Part shown: piece by piece, positions 1 to 13,285 of the stretch | Layout: each line of letters opens with the position of its first letter | How positions within the stretch are numbered: position 1 is the first letter of the stretch | DNA from: Metellina segmentata | Lineage: Eukaryota; Arthropoda; Arachnida; Araneae; Tetragnathidae | Direction of reading: 5' to 3' | Length of the DNA stretch: 64,000 nucleotides | Assembly (NCBI GenBank): GCA_947359465.1 | Contig: OX375876.1 | Coordinates: forward strand, 84,590,359 to 84,654,358 | Made by a program: the position numbers and the translations under genes | The notes under the pieces: model-generated | What the model was told of the DNA's origin: nothing | What the model saw: the letters and a program-made list of their open reading frames with translations, nothing else | Databases searched by the model: none

Positions 1-120
1 AAAGGGAGTGTACGAATTTAAGACACAATTGGATAGTCAGTGGGAATTGGAGAATTCATAAACAAAGGACCAGCCTTGTTGGGCTTGAGCCTGTAGCTGG
101 TCGTCAATATTTGTATTCGT
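1..120. repeat. Possible 3' end of a dispersed repeat cut by the window edge
   Basis: A short GC-richer block sits against the AT-rich background. It holds an imperfect hairpin whose outer arms are GACCAGC (from about 69) and GCTGGTC (ending near 105), followed by a run of TATTTGTATTCG-like units. This looks like the tail of an interspersed element, but the body lies outside the window. The family is not identified. Confidence 0.25.
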
Positions 121-3100
121 ATTTGTAATTTATTTTATGTTCAGAATAGGAAAATAAAAACAATCTGTTTATACTTATATATGTATATTTCCATGTTGTA
201 GTCCAATATAATTTTTATTAAAGTGAAAAATAAATGTTTTGCCAAATGAATAAAGAATGTTTTCTTAACAAATTAATAATATTTTTTTTTGTTGCAAATC
301 ATTCGTCACGTATGTTAAATAAATAAATAAAAAAATGAAAATAGCTAGAAATTTTTCTTAGAGTTATAGCTGTTTTAAGGAGCACTAAAAAAATGGTGAG
401 CTGAGGGAGCGTGATAAAATATGCGAAACAAAGTAGAATTGATAGACAAATAAAAAGTACAAGCTATATCAGAGGAAGCAAAAATATTTCTAAAAACCAT
501 TCATCATCATATAAAAGACTTCCATATCGTGCAATTCATCATTCTGACAAAACATAAATAAGAGAATGAATTGACGATCGAAACTAGAAATACCATTTAG
601 AATGATCATTTTCATATATAAAAGAAATAAAAAATTGTTAACTGACGGAGATTTAAATCTTTTAATTTATAAAATGTGAATGGATCTTTTGCATAAATAA
701 TTTTAATACACAAACTGATCAAAGAGAATAGGAAAATGTATTCTGAATATGTGTTAGTTCTATTTTATTTGGTTAAAATATGACGAAGTGTATTCGAAAA
801 ACAATCACGCTTAAGGTTAAATATAGTGCGATAAACTTTTCTATGAGAAAAATTTCTTTTACATAAAAGAAATACAAAAATGTACGGATCTTGATGAAAA
901 GTCGTACTAGGAATTTGCATGCACATTTTTATATTAAAAATGTATGTCCAAATTGAACAAATAATTAACAAATGCTTCAGTGAAGAGATGGTTCTTCCAA
1001 TTTTCATACCTATTGAATTGAATGCTTCCAAATTTTCTCTTTCGGTCTACGGAAATATTCTAGTGAATTTATTAATTACTGCAAATGTATTCACAGTGAA
1101 AACCTTCAATCTTATACATGTGGTATTCAATCTACACAGAAAAGATCTTCAATCATCATACATGCGGTACACAATATATTGAAAAGAATGCTGAAGATGG
1201 ATGTACAAATTATACTTATGTAACTCCTTCCTTTGTATATCATAAACAATTATTCTAAAGATTAAGAGGATATTTCTGGGTTCTTAAAACAAAAGTATTT
1301 CTATGCACCATTACTTTCGAACGAGTGATAATTAATTAAGTTCGTCCATTCAAATCGTAATTTTCAAAATGTAGTAGGTATCCAAATAGACTCTGGAATT
1401 TTAAAACATGTCTTTCCCTCTAATTTATTCACAATCCTTCGGTTTTTAAGTAATGGAACTGAATGAGCCTGAATCCTGTATTCGGTTGATTGTATACCGG
1501 ATTTAATTAATTATAAAGAACACACACAGACATAAATACTAGATTTTATAGTGACTATCTTTTTTGCTGCTATTTAAATATCCTCAAGCAATCCGTACTT
1601 GATCTAAATGTAAGTAAATTGTGTTTCTAAACAAGTTTCTAATATATTCCACCAAATAGACTTAAGACGATGTAAAAGAGCAAGTATTTTGAGCTTCTGG
1701 GTCACTTAATATTCATAAATAATTGAAAATAATCCTAGTAATTAATGCATAACGTACTATACATTTCAAACATCTTATTTTGATGTGTTTAGAGTTAGTT
1801 TTATGTTAATGACGCATGCATTAATAACAAATATATTTTCAATGAATTGGGGAAATGGTTCATTGTGTTTGTGGAAATTATATATCTTCTTACGGTAAAG
1901 ACGGTTCCATTCCTTTTCGTGGTCTGTTATTAGTTGTGCCTTTTAAAAAAACAAGCTGTCGATTTTAATCGTCTTTTAAAATTTCTAAATAGAGCTATGC
2001 AGTATTCCTACACAGTAATATTAACAGCAGGCAATGTTTTTATTTATTCGTTCCAAATACCTTAAATTGTCATTTTCAATATAGCTTCCAACTTTGTGTG
2101 ACCACTAGAATAATGAAAATCTTTGTCATACATAATATTTCACTCGAATATTCAAATTGAAAAAAAAAAAGACATATATTCTTTGTAATTAAGAACTTGA
2201 TCTTGTTACAGTAGTTTTATTATAACATAAATATTAAGATACGTCGAGTATAATACGTCATTGTATTTCATTTTCATGGAACTTGGTTTTTACAAACAAC
2301 AGAATTTTTCAAAGCATTCTTAATTATCTACGCTTTTTACTTGAAATAACCATCGATTCTTTTTCAAGCACTTTGTAGTAAAAGAATCGATATTGTTACG
2401 GTAATTTAAAGTCATTCCTTCTTAAAATATTAGAATACATTGAATATGATTCGTCATTATTTTCTATTTTCTCTATCTTGATATTTGCTTACAATGAAAC
2501 TTCTTAATGATCTACAAGAATCAAATTATGCTCTTTATCATCGTTAAAATTTGGTTTGCTCGATATGAATTATTTTCTATTTTCAAATGGATTGTTTTCG
2601 TTTCGTGCTTTTGATAAACAACGTAAATAGAACAGTTCAATTAAAGGCTTATATAATAAATTCTATTAACTTTCACAGAACCTATCATGTTCTTTATAAA
2701 TATGCTGCCTACAATATTATTATTTATTTAAATATGACAGTATAAAAGCGATTGCATGATAAACGTGTATAATTAAAAATATGTATATAATTTCATTTAC
2801 ATAAAAAACATTTCTAAAAGAAACTACTCGTATTATGTCTCTATATTTCTCCATAACATCGTCCATATTCGTTTTTTTCATGCAATTTTTTTATTTCATA
2901 TTTGTTTAAGAGCATGCCAACAAATGTGCTACTGAAAACTTAAGTCTCATTTTTTTTTATGTATACTTTTTTAAAAACTTTAAAATTCAGAAGTGTTGTT
3001 GATTTACTATTTTTGCATCCTACATCGTAATCTTAATTTTATCTTAGAAATATACCCCCCCCCCACATTTGATCTAAATGTAAATTTAAGCATGTATTTT

Positions 3101-5749
3101 AATCGTATCTAGATTTAAAGCTGTTGTGTTTTCTAAAAATCTTTTGTAAAATGTCAGTTCCATTTTTTTAAGCATAAAGGGACTTATCATTTTATATAAT
3201 TTTTTATCTCTGAAATGTACTTGTGCCGTTCCACGTATCAGTGCAGTTTCTTATAATTCCTTCAGTTATATTGTATTGTAAGAATACATATAAAATTTTA
3301 TAATAGTAATTCGTAAGATTTTATGAGTTTTAAGAAAAATTAGATACTTTAAGAAGGATTAATTATTTTTTCTCTCGTTTTCATAGAAAAATCTTTGTGA
3401 GGCTTTGAAGAAGGGGTAAGTTTTCATATTTTTATTCTTTTCTTAAAAGAAATACACATGGATACAAATTTTATTATTAAAAATTTACTTATTTGTTAAG
3501 TTGAAACAATGTTTGTTATGTTTTCGTTTACACATTATTTTTAATTTTTTGATATCTTGAACTAATATCTTTCACATCAGTAAATGTGCTAGTAAATGAA
3601 ACAGACGTTGGAGTTTATTTTTTAGTAAATTAATTGCATAATTTTGTGACTGTACAAAGATACTGGGAACAAAATTGTGAGGAGATGCAGGAAGATATTG
3701 TAATAAATAATTTTGTATGATTAGCGGTTTTACACCTTTTAAGATACCAAACATTTCAGAAGTCGTCTATTGTTAATTGTATTTCACATGAAATAAATTT
3801 TTAATTGAAAAAACTGATGTGCTAATTTTATTTTAAAATTTTAAAACACCTTCACGATTTTTTTGTATGCATATAAAGCATCCTATAAACTTTTTGTAAG
3901 CAATATGAGGACTAAAACAAAACAAATACAAGTGGGTTTTAATCTTATTTGCAAACAAATTTCAAAATATTGAAGTATACGTATATCTTACTTAATTTCG
4001 TTACACAGTATTTTTGTCGATATATGCAGAATGATTTCTGAATGTAAGCTTAAATTTTTCGTTACAAGGTTTTTATAGTTCGAGAGGATACTCAATGAGA
4101 TATGCAAGAACAAAATTTAAAAAAAATTCTAAATATAACTCCTCACCTGAGAGCTGATTTATATTAATTATGACTCAAACAATTTGAGATACTAATCTAA
4201 TTTAATATAATATATTTTTATTTTTTATATAAAATTGAGTTGAATTCAGATATAACATTAAATTTTTAGATTAATAATAAATTTACAATTAAGTATGATT
4301 ATTTTATCTATGAAATGACCATACAAACTTTTCTCTTCAAAATACATATTTTTCCTGAAAGACTTCTTATTACTTTCTTTTGGGTGCAATTTATTTTATG
4401 AGTGTTTATTTTTAAAGTTATAATTAATGTTCAAACAAATCATTATACACAAAAAAAATCTATGATATTTTTATTATTTTATGGTTTAACATTATGAAAA
4501 CATTATCAGAATGCAGAGTCAATGTGTTAATGTAGTCCTAAAATCTTATATTACTTTCGATTTTGTGTTTTCACTGCAATTTCCTTCTTTAAAATAGCTT
4601 GTTTAGAAGGACATATCCACATTTTTTGGAGAACAGAAATTCTTCATAAACCATAACCATTCCAAAACCTTTCCGATTACAGATTTCAGAATTTTAATTT
4701 TTTAAATCGAAATTAACAACAGAATAAATTATATATTTTTGTAAAAAATTAATTTGTGCTATGAATTTTTAATTTATTTCCATTGTTTTTATGCCTTATT
4801 TCATGTATTCCAAATTCACGTTGTTTTCCACATTTCCAGCTTAATGAATACATTATTATTAAGGTGTCACTAATTTACTAAATCCCGAGAAAGGAAAACT
4901 AAATGCATAATTCATACATGCGATAAACTGGATAAATAATTATAAATGTGTGTGCAAAATGAATTCCAATTTTAGTATAAAATTAAAGCCCTATTTTTTA
5001 TCTTATAGAATCAAGCTGAAATTTTGTTTCGATGGCTATTTGAAACCTAATTGACGATGTTTCAAAAACTGAATTCTGTAATGCTTCAAACATTATGTAC
5101 TTTTCTCAAAATACTTTTGCGTAACTGTCTGATGTTTTAAATAATATCTCTCAAAATTTATTCTCACAATTAAGAAACTTCATATACACTCTTTTTAAAC
5201 ATGTGCAAAAGATTTGACCTATTATTATGAAATTGGATGCATTATATTTAGTACCTTAATTTTTCCTATGTAAACATTGTATGAACTAAATTTTAATTAC
5301 TTTTTAATATTAGTTCAAATTTTTGTTGGATCAAACATATCTTTCTTTAAAATTAAATTTTAGACTTGATAGTATACAGGTTCGTATCTTATGCCTCATA
5401 GATTCTTCGTACTATGCGATTTAATACCTCTAAAACATTTTTTTTTTTTGAAATTGCAAACTTTAAGTCTGTGTGACTGTAAAGTATTTTTTCATGTTTT
5501 AGGATCATTAACATCAAAATTTACTTCAATAATTCTTTTCTTCGTATTAAACCTTTCATAGAAAGTACATAACATACACAAAAAAAAAATTGAAAGCTGT
5601 TATATTTGTGAAAAAACTCTTCTACAGCAATACACGTGAAAGAATTTTTCTATGTGTTCTAACAAATCACCGAAAGACGAGAATTTTATTTCCGATTACC
5701 TAATAGAGAATGCACTTAGAGGACAAAGTTCTGAAAAATATAATTCGAC
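121..5749. other. AT-rich non-coding stretch
   Basis: No reading frame here has a recognisable domain, and the ones present are short and low in complexity. Homopolymer A and T runs are frequent, and there is a C10 run near 3056-3065. I see no transposon ends, RNA gene or tandem array. It is most likely intergenic or intronic DNA. Confidence 0.6.
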
Positions 5750-6200
5750 AGACACAAAAAGCTGTGGGACAAAATAACGGATAATCGCGCCAGTCTGGGA
5801 AACCAGCAACTTTCACGTATTCCGGCAACCCATCTCCTCTTTCGGTGTTTTTTGGGAGGAAGGAGTTCATCAACTTACCTTTTACCTTACGGGTAAGTTC
5901 AACGCCTTCGCAGTGATTTGAATTCGCGCTTTCGGTTTAATAGCCTACAATAACAGCGAGAAAGCAAAGGAAAAAAGATGAAAGAAAATTCTCTCGTGAA
6001 ATATGAATATTGTTACTCGATCTTAATCCAATATTTCGATATGGCGTTCACCAAGCGGAGCAAGAAGAAAACAGCAATAAATATAAACCTTTCTCCACCA
6101 TATTCCCCATCACTGTTCGAGCAAAGAAAGCAGAGATAATAAGACACGTTCGTTCAAACAGATGAGAAAAACTGCAATTCCATTCTCCTAATTTAAAAAA
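5750..6200. other. GC-richer island of unknown function
   Basis: This block is visibly richer in G, C and CpG than the surrounding kilobases. At 5872-5899 an inverted repeat (AACTTACC ... GGTAAGTT) forms an 8-bp stem and places a splice-donor-like GGTAAGTT on both strands. No open reading frame of useful length was found. It could be a promoter or exon remnant, or part of an unlisted repeat. Confidence 0.3.
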
Positions 6201-7566
6201 ACACATTTTGAATTCGCAGAACCTAAAGTTCTCACATTAGAATATTTCACCGAGTTTTAACAACCATTCTAGAACGTAGTTTTGCTAGCTTTCTCATTTG
6301 TTTGAAATATTGGTAGTTTTTGGCTTTTATATTCTAAAATTATGATGATTTGTGACACGCGAATTTGAAAAACCCGTCTTGTTTCAATTTTGAGTTAGAA
6401 AAAACCCGTCTTGGCGTAAGTTTAAATTGCTTATAGATATGGCGCATGATGTGTCGTAGGATTCCTAGTCCTCTATTCGCTTGTCGTACTTAATTGTATC
6501 CAGAAATCGCATTAAAATTTTTATTAGTGAACAAACGTATAGCCCAACAATTGAGCTTATTCAATTTATTACATTCATTTATCCTGTTGGTAAATGAATA
6601 TAATAAATAGAACAGTAGAGAGTAAAGTTTACCATTTTTCAAATAGAATAGTTTCATATGTTCGTTTTTTGATTGGTTATTATATAAATTTTAACACAAT
6701 TTCCAAGTAAGTCGTTAAAGATTTCTCACTAAATTATTCCGATTATGATTAAAAAATAATAATTCGTACATCGAACTTTAAGTCTGAAATCAATTATTTC
6801 ATTTTATCATTTCAAAGATAATTCAAATATTCACATGCAATATTTTTTAAATTTTGACGGAAGTTAGAATTCGGTTCTAGGCTTCTTCGCCTAGTGTGGT
6901 CATTAAAGGTATTAAGAACACCACACGTTATAGGCGTCAACTGGTTTTACATATTCCCTTAACAGTAATGACTCTGAAGCCTGTAATAAATTCCTACGCC
7001 TGAGTCCTTTCCGGTTATTTTATAAATTACTTCGGATGTCATTTCAAACACACTTTTGCGTGCAGTATTGGGTGGAAAATATGCGGCAATTCCTTTCCCT
7101 ATTTCCTTTTTATAACAGAGAGCAGCATACTGCACGGAAGAGTGCAGCGAGAAGATCCAATTTTAATGAAGTGTCTTCTTTTAAAAATAACTCTTTCCCT
7201 ATTTCGTTAAAAGCTTTTCCTGCGATGGGATGGAACCAATTAGCGTGAAGCATATAAGAGCCAACGATGAGTTGGTCTGAACTCATCGACGAAACCGCGG
7301 GGATCGCTGATACTAAAACTTTAGGTTGCCTCAAAATGGTGGAAAACACGTTGGAAAATAAACTTTGTGGCACAATCAAAACTAAATGACTCAAAATTCA
7401 GATGTTGACGATCGCGTGTTTATAAAGCACGTTCGTCAAGGCAAAAGTTTTCGAGAATATTCAGTTTCTCGTAGAATTCTTCAGGAAAGAATAATTTTTA
7501 TGCATTAGACTTCTATTTTTCCATCCCATCCTAATTTGAGTGATCATTGATAATCTCGTTTAAAAT
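6201..7566. other. Unassigned DNA with one inverted repeat
   Basis: The first half is AT-rich; from about 6860 the composition rises. GTGTGGT at 6894-6900 pairs with ACCACAC at 6920-6926. Two overlapping short frames at 7036-7394 on opposite strands resemble nothing I recognise and are treated as chance. Confidence 0.4.
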
Positions 7567-8500
7567 TTCGGGGAACACAAGAGGGTGATTTTCAGTGTAA
7601 AGTACAAACCAGACGGTCTGTGAACATTGCATTTTTTCCGAACAAATACTCTCGCATGATACACATCGCATCTCTCTAAAGTTGTAATCTATTGCCGTTT
7701 TGGCAACATCGAGGCATAACGAAATAGGGAAAATCATTAATTCTAAATTATTTGTTGATTGTTGTTGTTGTTGTCGTACGGGCAATATATGGCCCAATTG
7801 GGGGTGCCATTGCTCCAGAGGGTTGGACTTCTTCATACATGACACATCCGTTTTACAGGAAGGTCCCTTTCACACATCCATTCACTCACACATATCTTAA
7901 TTTAGATCCCAATCAGAGGCCGATAACCCCCTGATCAGGTACCCCCAGAGGTATTGATTTGGTATGGGAACATGAGGGACTTTGTGGCCACGAACTATTT
8001 AACGTTCCCCATTCACCATTAGCGATTACGACGGTCTTTAGCCAGGTCTAAGCGCCGATCTCGCAATCATCAGAATTGCAGGTTCCGCTGAGGACAGAAC
8101 CCACAGCCCTTCTGATACGAGCCCGACGCTCTACTGACTACTATTTGTTGGTTAAAGTGATTATTTACCGTGATCAAAAACACTAGTCTGAGATTCGATC
8201 GGCTTTGATTCGGAAACCTACGTGATTTACCCTTCAGAAACCCCATGCTCTGTCTGTTTCATTAGAAGGTCGATGTTTGGCAAGGCTTGACGTTTATTCT
8301 AATTGGTGTCGACTAATCAACTATCTTACATCAGTTCGTAATTTATCTTTTGAATTTTTATTGGCGATATGCTGAAATTGTATTGGAAAAGCAAGTCAGC
8401 TGACATCACGTTAAGAATACATAGTAGTAACACTTATCACCGCAGATACAATAGCATCCCCTAAATTTAGCTTCGCAGAAAATTCCTCATTCAGAATGTG
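7567..8500 (+). repeat. Dispersed repeat family F, copy 1, split by a SINE
   Basis: This copy begins with a block reading roughly GGGTGATTTTCAGTGTAAAG and then CAGACGGTCTG, shared with 23.1 kb, 29.5 kb and 34.4 kb. The far part, about 8350-8500, carries the family's second landmark (TTATTGGCGATATGCTGAAAT followed by a TGACATCACG block) and an ATTTAGCTT motif. Between them lies a SINE (7758-8141) with its own target-site duplication, so the two parts were once contiguous. No coding capacity or terminal repeats were found; the class of element is unknown. Confidence 0.5.
7758..8141 (-). mobile_element. tRNA-derived SINE with (CAA)n tail
   Basis: Read on the minus strand from 8141, the head contains GTCAGTAGAGCGTCGGGCTC, which resembles the D-arm and anticodon arm of a tRNA (A-box region). 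About 30 bases later GGGTTCTGTCCTC resembles a B box. The body runs about 330 bp and ends in a short CAA repeat at 7758-7775. TATTTGTTG is repeated at 7749-7757 and 8142-8150 as a perfect 9-bp target-site duplication, fixing both ends. This is the hallmark of target-primed retroposition by a partner LINE. It lies inside a copy of repeat family F. Confidence 0.8.
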
Positions 8501-8526
8501 CCATGTGTAAAATATCTAAATAAGTA

Positions 8527-9770
8527 AAAATGGAGTGTGCGTCCATTGAATATTTATGACCCTATTCCAGTTTTTTATCCGTTTTGGATCTTTCTAAATG
8601 CAAAATCCGTGTCTTGTGAGTTTGATGTGCGTCTGATGTACGTGTGTGCCCGTACTACATCCAAACGTTTGCATATACAGGGTGGTCATAAAAAAACTTG
8701 GCCGATATATGGACCTCTAGCGGCCGTTCCGTTCAACCGATCGAGATGAGATTTCGGATATAGTTATTCAGAGGTATGAGCTCGGGATTCTGTGAACGAC
8801 AACAAAGTGGCACTCACAGTTACGGTTATAGGTAGAGAAACTCGAAATTTTCGAATGGCAACACCCACTTTTTCCTATCTCAAAATGCTCAGCGAATGCG
8901 AAAACCCTAAAGAGCGTTGGAACGGTACGTGTATCACAAAAAACGGAAGCGTTATGCACTCACAAAAAACAGCTCTGCGAACGTCCAACAAAACCACGAT
9001 CGGAGCCCACGAAGGAAATTTGCATATGTTGGAGACAAGACACCAACCACAGAACGCCTTTCGCCAAATATTGAGCCAGATCTTCAGTCGGGAGCTCGAA
9101 CATGCCAACGAAATGACTCTGTCAGCGAAAGTTAATGGAAAATTGGTAAAATTCTATTATTAAAATGGGATGAATGCCGTGGAAGGGCCTTGCGTGTTTA
9201 CCGTCGAAACCATCGCCAAATACGAGGCCCATGTATCTGGCGAAAGGCGTTCTGTGGTTGGTGTCTTATCTCTGTCATATGCAAATTTTCTCCGTGCGCC
9301 CAGAACGTGGTTTTGTTGGCCGTTCGCAGAACTGTTTTTTGTGCGTGCATAACGCGTCCGTGTTTTGTGATCGTACCGTTCCAACGCTCTTTAGGGTTTT
9401 CGCATGCGCTGAGCATTTTGAGACAGGAAAAAGTGGGCGTTGCCATTCGAAAATGTCGAGTTTCTCTACCTATAACTGTAACCGTGAGTGCCACTTTGTT
9501 GTCGTTCACAGAATCCCGAGCTCATACCTCTGAATAACTATATCTGAAGTCTCATCTCGATCGGTTGAACGGAACAGCCGCTAGAGGTCCATATATCGGC
9601 CAAGTTTTTTTTATGACCACCCTGTATTTTCATGAAAAAATTGAATTAAAATGAGTCTTTGCATTTATTTAGTAACTGAACTTGGTTGCGTTAGTCTATC
9701 TGTTTCTCTCCCCTATCTATGTCTGATTTTTGTCCGTGTGTTTTTACTCACATCAAATTTATTCGACATA
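8527..9770 (+). repeat. Dispersed repeat family R, copy 1, split by a foldback element
   Basis: 8527-8677 and 9625-9770 are the two halves of one repeat. It can be aligned by eye with the reverse complement of 43800-44130: an AATGGAGTGT start, a TTTTCTATCCGTTTTGGA-like core, then a TATTTTCATG block and a GGTTGCG...GTCTGTCT stretch. The break falls exactly at the TA where the 947-bp foldback element inserted. No protein is encoded. Its class is not known to me. Confidence 0.55.
8678..9624. mobile_element. Foldback-type DNA transposon with ~390-bp inverted arms
   Basis: The element starts CAGGGTGGTCATAAAAA and ends with its inverse. It is flanked by TA on each side (8676-8677 and 9625-9626), the Tc1/mariner signature. 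Arms 8678-9070 and 9234-9624 are inverted copies of each other over almost their whole length, with scattered substitutions and a few small indels. They flank a unique spacer of about 163 bp. Each arm carries a related open frame reading inward (from 8792 on plus, from 9509 on minus); neither starts with ATG and neither resembles a transposase. It is therefore non-autonomous and must have been moved by a transposase supplied elsewhere. The CAGGGTGG tip is also that of the intact element at 44134, but the sequences differ after that. Confidence 0.8.
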
Positions 9771-11236
9771 CTTTAATGCACAATGTTCCATATTTTATAA
9801 ATAATATTTTAGTTTAGTAATACACTGTATAAATTTCTGTACTTATATATTTTGGCAAGTTTCATGCTAAAACGTTTGAGTAACTATACTTAAATCAATT
9901 ATGTATTGGTAGCTGGTAATGTATAAAAGATTATTGTAATTACTTGGATTGTGTTACCAGTACTGGTGAAATATCAAATATTTCCCCCAAACTATTTTTT
10001 TCGGAATTTAAATTCTAATACCTTTTTATTTTGGATCTTATTCTTTTCTTTCCGAAGTATAAATTGTAACCGAATATTTGAGACAGATAATATTTTGCAA
10101 CGAAACGGAATCTCGGTGTATATTTGTCACAAGTGGTGATATTTTCTGGGGTTTTTCTTTTCGCTCGGAAAGGATTTTATATTTTTGAAGAACCAATTTC
10201 GTCTAATTTTGAGTTATGAGTTATGGCTACTATGTGAGATAAAGAGATGAAAATTAATCACGAATTAATATCTTTAGGACAACTTTTATTTTGTTTAATT
10301 TCGTTGCCTTTCGTTTTTTTTTTCTATTTTAAATGTGAATTTTAATAAATTGAATTTCCTTTACATCACACACACCACTAAATATTCGATTTAAAGTGGA
10401 ATGCAAATTAGAATAAGCAAATTTTTAGTGTAATTTTGCCATTGTTGAAGGAACGTTAATGTTAAAAATATTGGAACTAGGTGTTTTAAAATATTACAAT
10501 TTAATGTTAAGGGACAGAAAGTAAGGGCGGCTTACTTACGAATTGTAGCTGTATTTAAGCAACTTATATAAGAAAAGTGTTTAAAACAATAATAATGTAG
10601 AAGAAATGCTGTAAAAACAAATTTACCATTTAAAGAGAATGGTAATAGGTTCTTTGCTGTGTCTGTACTGAAAACATTCAACTTTAAAACAATTTCATTT
10701 ATTATTAGACGAGCCATAAAAAGGAATTTTCAATAAAAAAACAATAGCTTTTAAAACAAACCTACTGATAAATATCTTGTCAAATTTGTTATCTCCTTAA
10801 TGATGGCGAAATTCGAAAATATCGCATGCCTGGTGCAAGAATGTTAAAAGTAAAAAATATTGCTAGGTGTAAAAGTGTGAGAGTATTCACCATAGATTCG
10901 TCATTTTTATGAATTGAGTTAAGCAATTTTACAGGAAAAGAACTTAAGAAAGGGAATTCCTAATCCTCCATCAAAATCGTCTTTTGTAATACTTACCTTA
11001 GTATCTGTTACTTTTTGTCAGTTTGTACTTTTAGGAGTGCGATATGTGGGAAATGTATTACATTGGTGGATATTTAAGTATAAGATTTGTGTCTAAAGTA
11101 GGTTGTAGAAATAAAACTGTCAAATAAATGTGAAAATATTAATTTACTCACATTTAAATTACTTAGAATTTTGATACGAAGTAAGATAGTGATTATATCT
11201 CTGGTCATTTTTCAATAGATAGTTAACCAATTCAAC
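9771..11236. other. AT-rich non-coding stretch
   Basis: Only short frames without recognisable domains occur. No terminal repeats, RNA gene or tandem repeat was seen. Confidence 0.5.
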
Positions 11237-11250
11237 CCGAGTGAGTTCGG

Positions 11251-11540
11251 TAGATCGGAAGGTTCCTGGTTCGAATCCGGGTTCCGGCATGGATGTTTGT
11301 AAGCGTATGGTGTAGAGGCGGCTGGTGCACCTTAAATCTGTCGTGGTCGAAAGTCCTCACGTTGAGTTGGTGTGGAAGTTTGGAGAGTGGGGTGACAGTT
11401 CAGGTGTTGCTTCGTCATCTGACCGTGGTTCAAAATTACGAGGTATTGTCCTCGGATCTTCCCCTTAAGGGATTGATCCCGGACCGTCGTCAATAGCCCG
11501 TTGTGTTGCTATAGTACGAGGTTAACTAAAATTACCATTA
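11251..11540 (+). mobile_element. 5'-truncated tRNA-derived SINE (family S)
   Basis: The copy opens inside a tRNA-like head: GGTTCGAATCC at about 11269-11279 is a perfect B box, but the A-box half is missing. The body includes a TTTGGAGAGTGGGGTGACAG block and GTCCTCGGATCTTCC, both shared with 57.2 kb, and the second also with 31.65 kb. CCGAGTGAGTTCGG occurs at 11237-11250 and again at 11541-11554, a 14-bp target-site duplication that fixes both ends. Loss of the A box with intact duplications means truncation happened at insertion. A frame at 11293-11496 lies within the SINE and is not a gene. Confidence 0.75.
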
Positions 11541-11554
11541 CCGAGTGAGTTCGG

Positions 11555-13283
11555 GTATTTCTGCTGGACAGAAATGTATTTCACCCAGCTATATATTTTT
11601 TTCGAAGTAAAAATTAGTATTTTTATTTTATCAGGCGAAAATTATATATATTCATTTTGAAATACAAACTTGTTACCAATTTGAAAATGATTTTTGTTAA
11701 TTTTTTTTTTTAATTCTATAGTTTTAGAAATTAATTCAAGTAAATACCATATGCAAGTTGGTACAAATGTATTGTAAAATTTTTTTAATGAAACAGTAAT
11801 GATGTTTTATTGATAAAATAATTATTTAATCATTATCTATTAGTGAAAAACCTCCTAAATGTATTGTTGGATGGAGAGATATTCTCTACATCTTATACTC
11901 CATTCACTATAGATATAACGTATATAATAATATAATGTAATGTATAAAGTATATTATATTGCTCAGAATATTTTCAAACACATGTAACCTCTGCAATTCA
12001 TAAGTTTAAATTTTGGAAAATTTTGGAATTTGCCTAAAATATTTAAAAATGTTTAGGAACATTTTCTATGTAGATATTTATTGCTTTATTTTGACACTTA
12101 ATCTTATGCTTTATAAACGTGAACATTATATTCTCAACCGATTAAGTACATTGCAAAATTTTATAATTTTCATGTAGATTTGACAATAATTATAATAAGT
12201 GTTCTCACAGTTTCAAAAAAGGGTAAAAAAGATTCACGCTCTAGAGGCATAAAAAGGAATAAACTTCAGTTATAATAGCATAAAAGGTTTCTCTCCAGTT
12301 GTTTTGAATTTTCGGATAATTTCTTCCACGGCTCCAACAAAGCTGGGAATACTTGCAGCTGTTGCTAAATCCTCTCCGAATCGGTTTCTGTTCCAGCTTT
12401 AGTCAACCGCAAGAAAGTGACAGTTAAATGAGAGCTTAAACTGTTTCGACACTTAATCGATGTTCCCCTTTCTCCGAAATCTGCAGGGGATTTTCATCGG
12501 CAAATTTTGCTTTCCATACATAGAGGTATTATGGAGACAGGGATGGAAATATCACTGACTGCTTCTAGTTTATTGCTGTCAATTGATGCCCAGAACGGAT
12601 TTATAAATTTTGAAAGGAGAAATTTCGAATTTTTCATTTCTCAGCCACTTGATTGCGCAAGCATATCTGTTGAACTCATGAAAATGGTACCACCGCTAGT
12701 TTGTGATAACAAATCATCGTCAATTAGCGATAATTCTGGATTCGTAGAATCTTCCAATAGTCGCTAGACGTCGAAAATTTGAATCGCCGATTTAGTAAGT
12801 GCCGTGTGTTTTTGAGTTTAACCAATTTTTTTTAGAACAGTCAATAAAGTTTGTTGTTTCTTTTTAAAAAAGTACAATTTACTCAGCTATTCCAATAGAG
12901 CACAATTCCTATGCATGACAATGTGTAAAATTTTACTTTAAAGTTTAAATGTATTTTTATGAGTTTTAAAATGATATGTTCAAGTAATTTTAAAGAGATA
13001 CTATATAGTTTTAGGATTAACTTTTATTTTGCATAACACTGGTTTTACATTTGTGTTGTATGCTTATCTTTCACTGCTTGTATTTACATTTTTTTACATT
13101 ACACGTTGAATACTTTTGAAGAATAAAGGAATAATACTGGTGCTTTTTGAGGGGCTGAACAAGCTAATTGCCAAAATTGTATATGTGTATTGTTGAAGAG
13201 TAAAATTCCTGAAAGAGAAGAAAGCCATTGTAGCGAATAAACCTGGATTAGAATTCGGAGTAAATTCGAAAAATAAAATACAT
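11555..13283. other. Non-coding stretch, mostly AT-rich
   Basis: 11555-12280 is AT-rich. 12290-12780 is richer in GC and contains an 86-residue open frame (12507-12767) with no recognisable domain. No repeat ends were found. Confidence 0.45.
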
Positions 13284-13285
13284 TA

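Noticed and set aside
3056..3065. C10 run as a regulatory site
   Set aside because: Simple homopolymer with no supporting context.
8792..9163. 123-residue frame as a gene
   Set aside because: It begins with GTG, lies in a foldback arm and has no recognisable domain.
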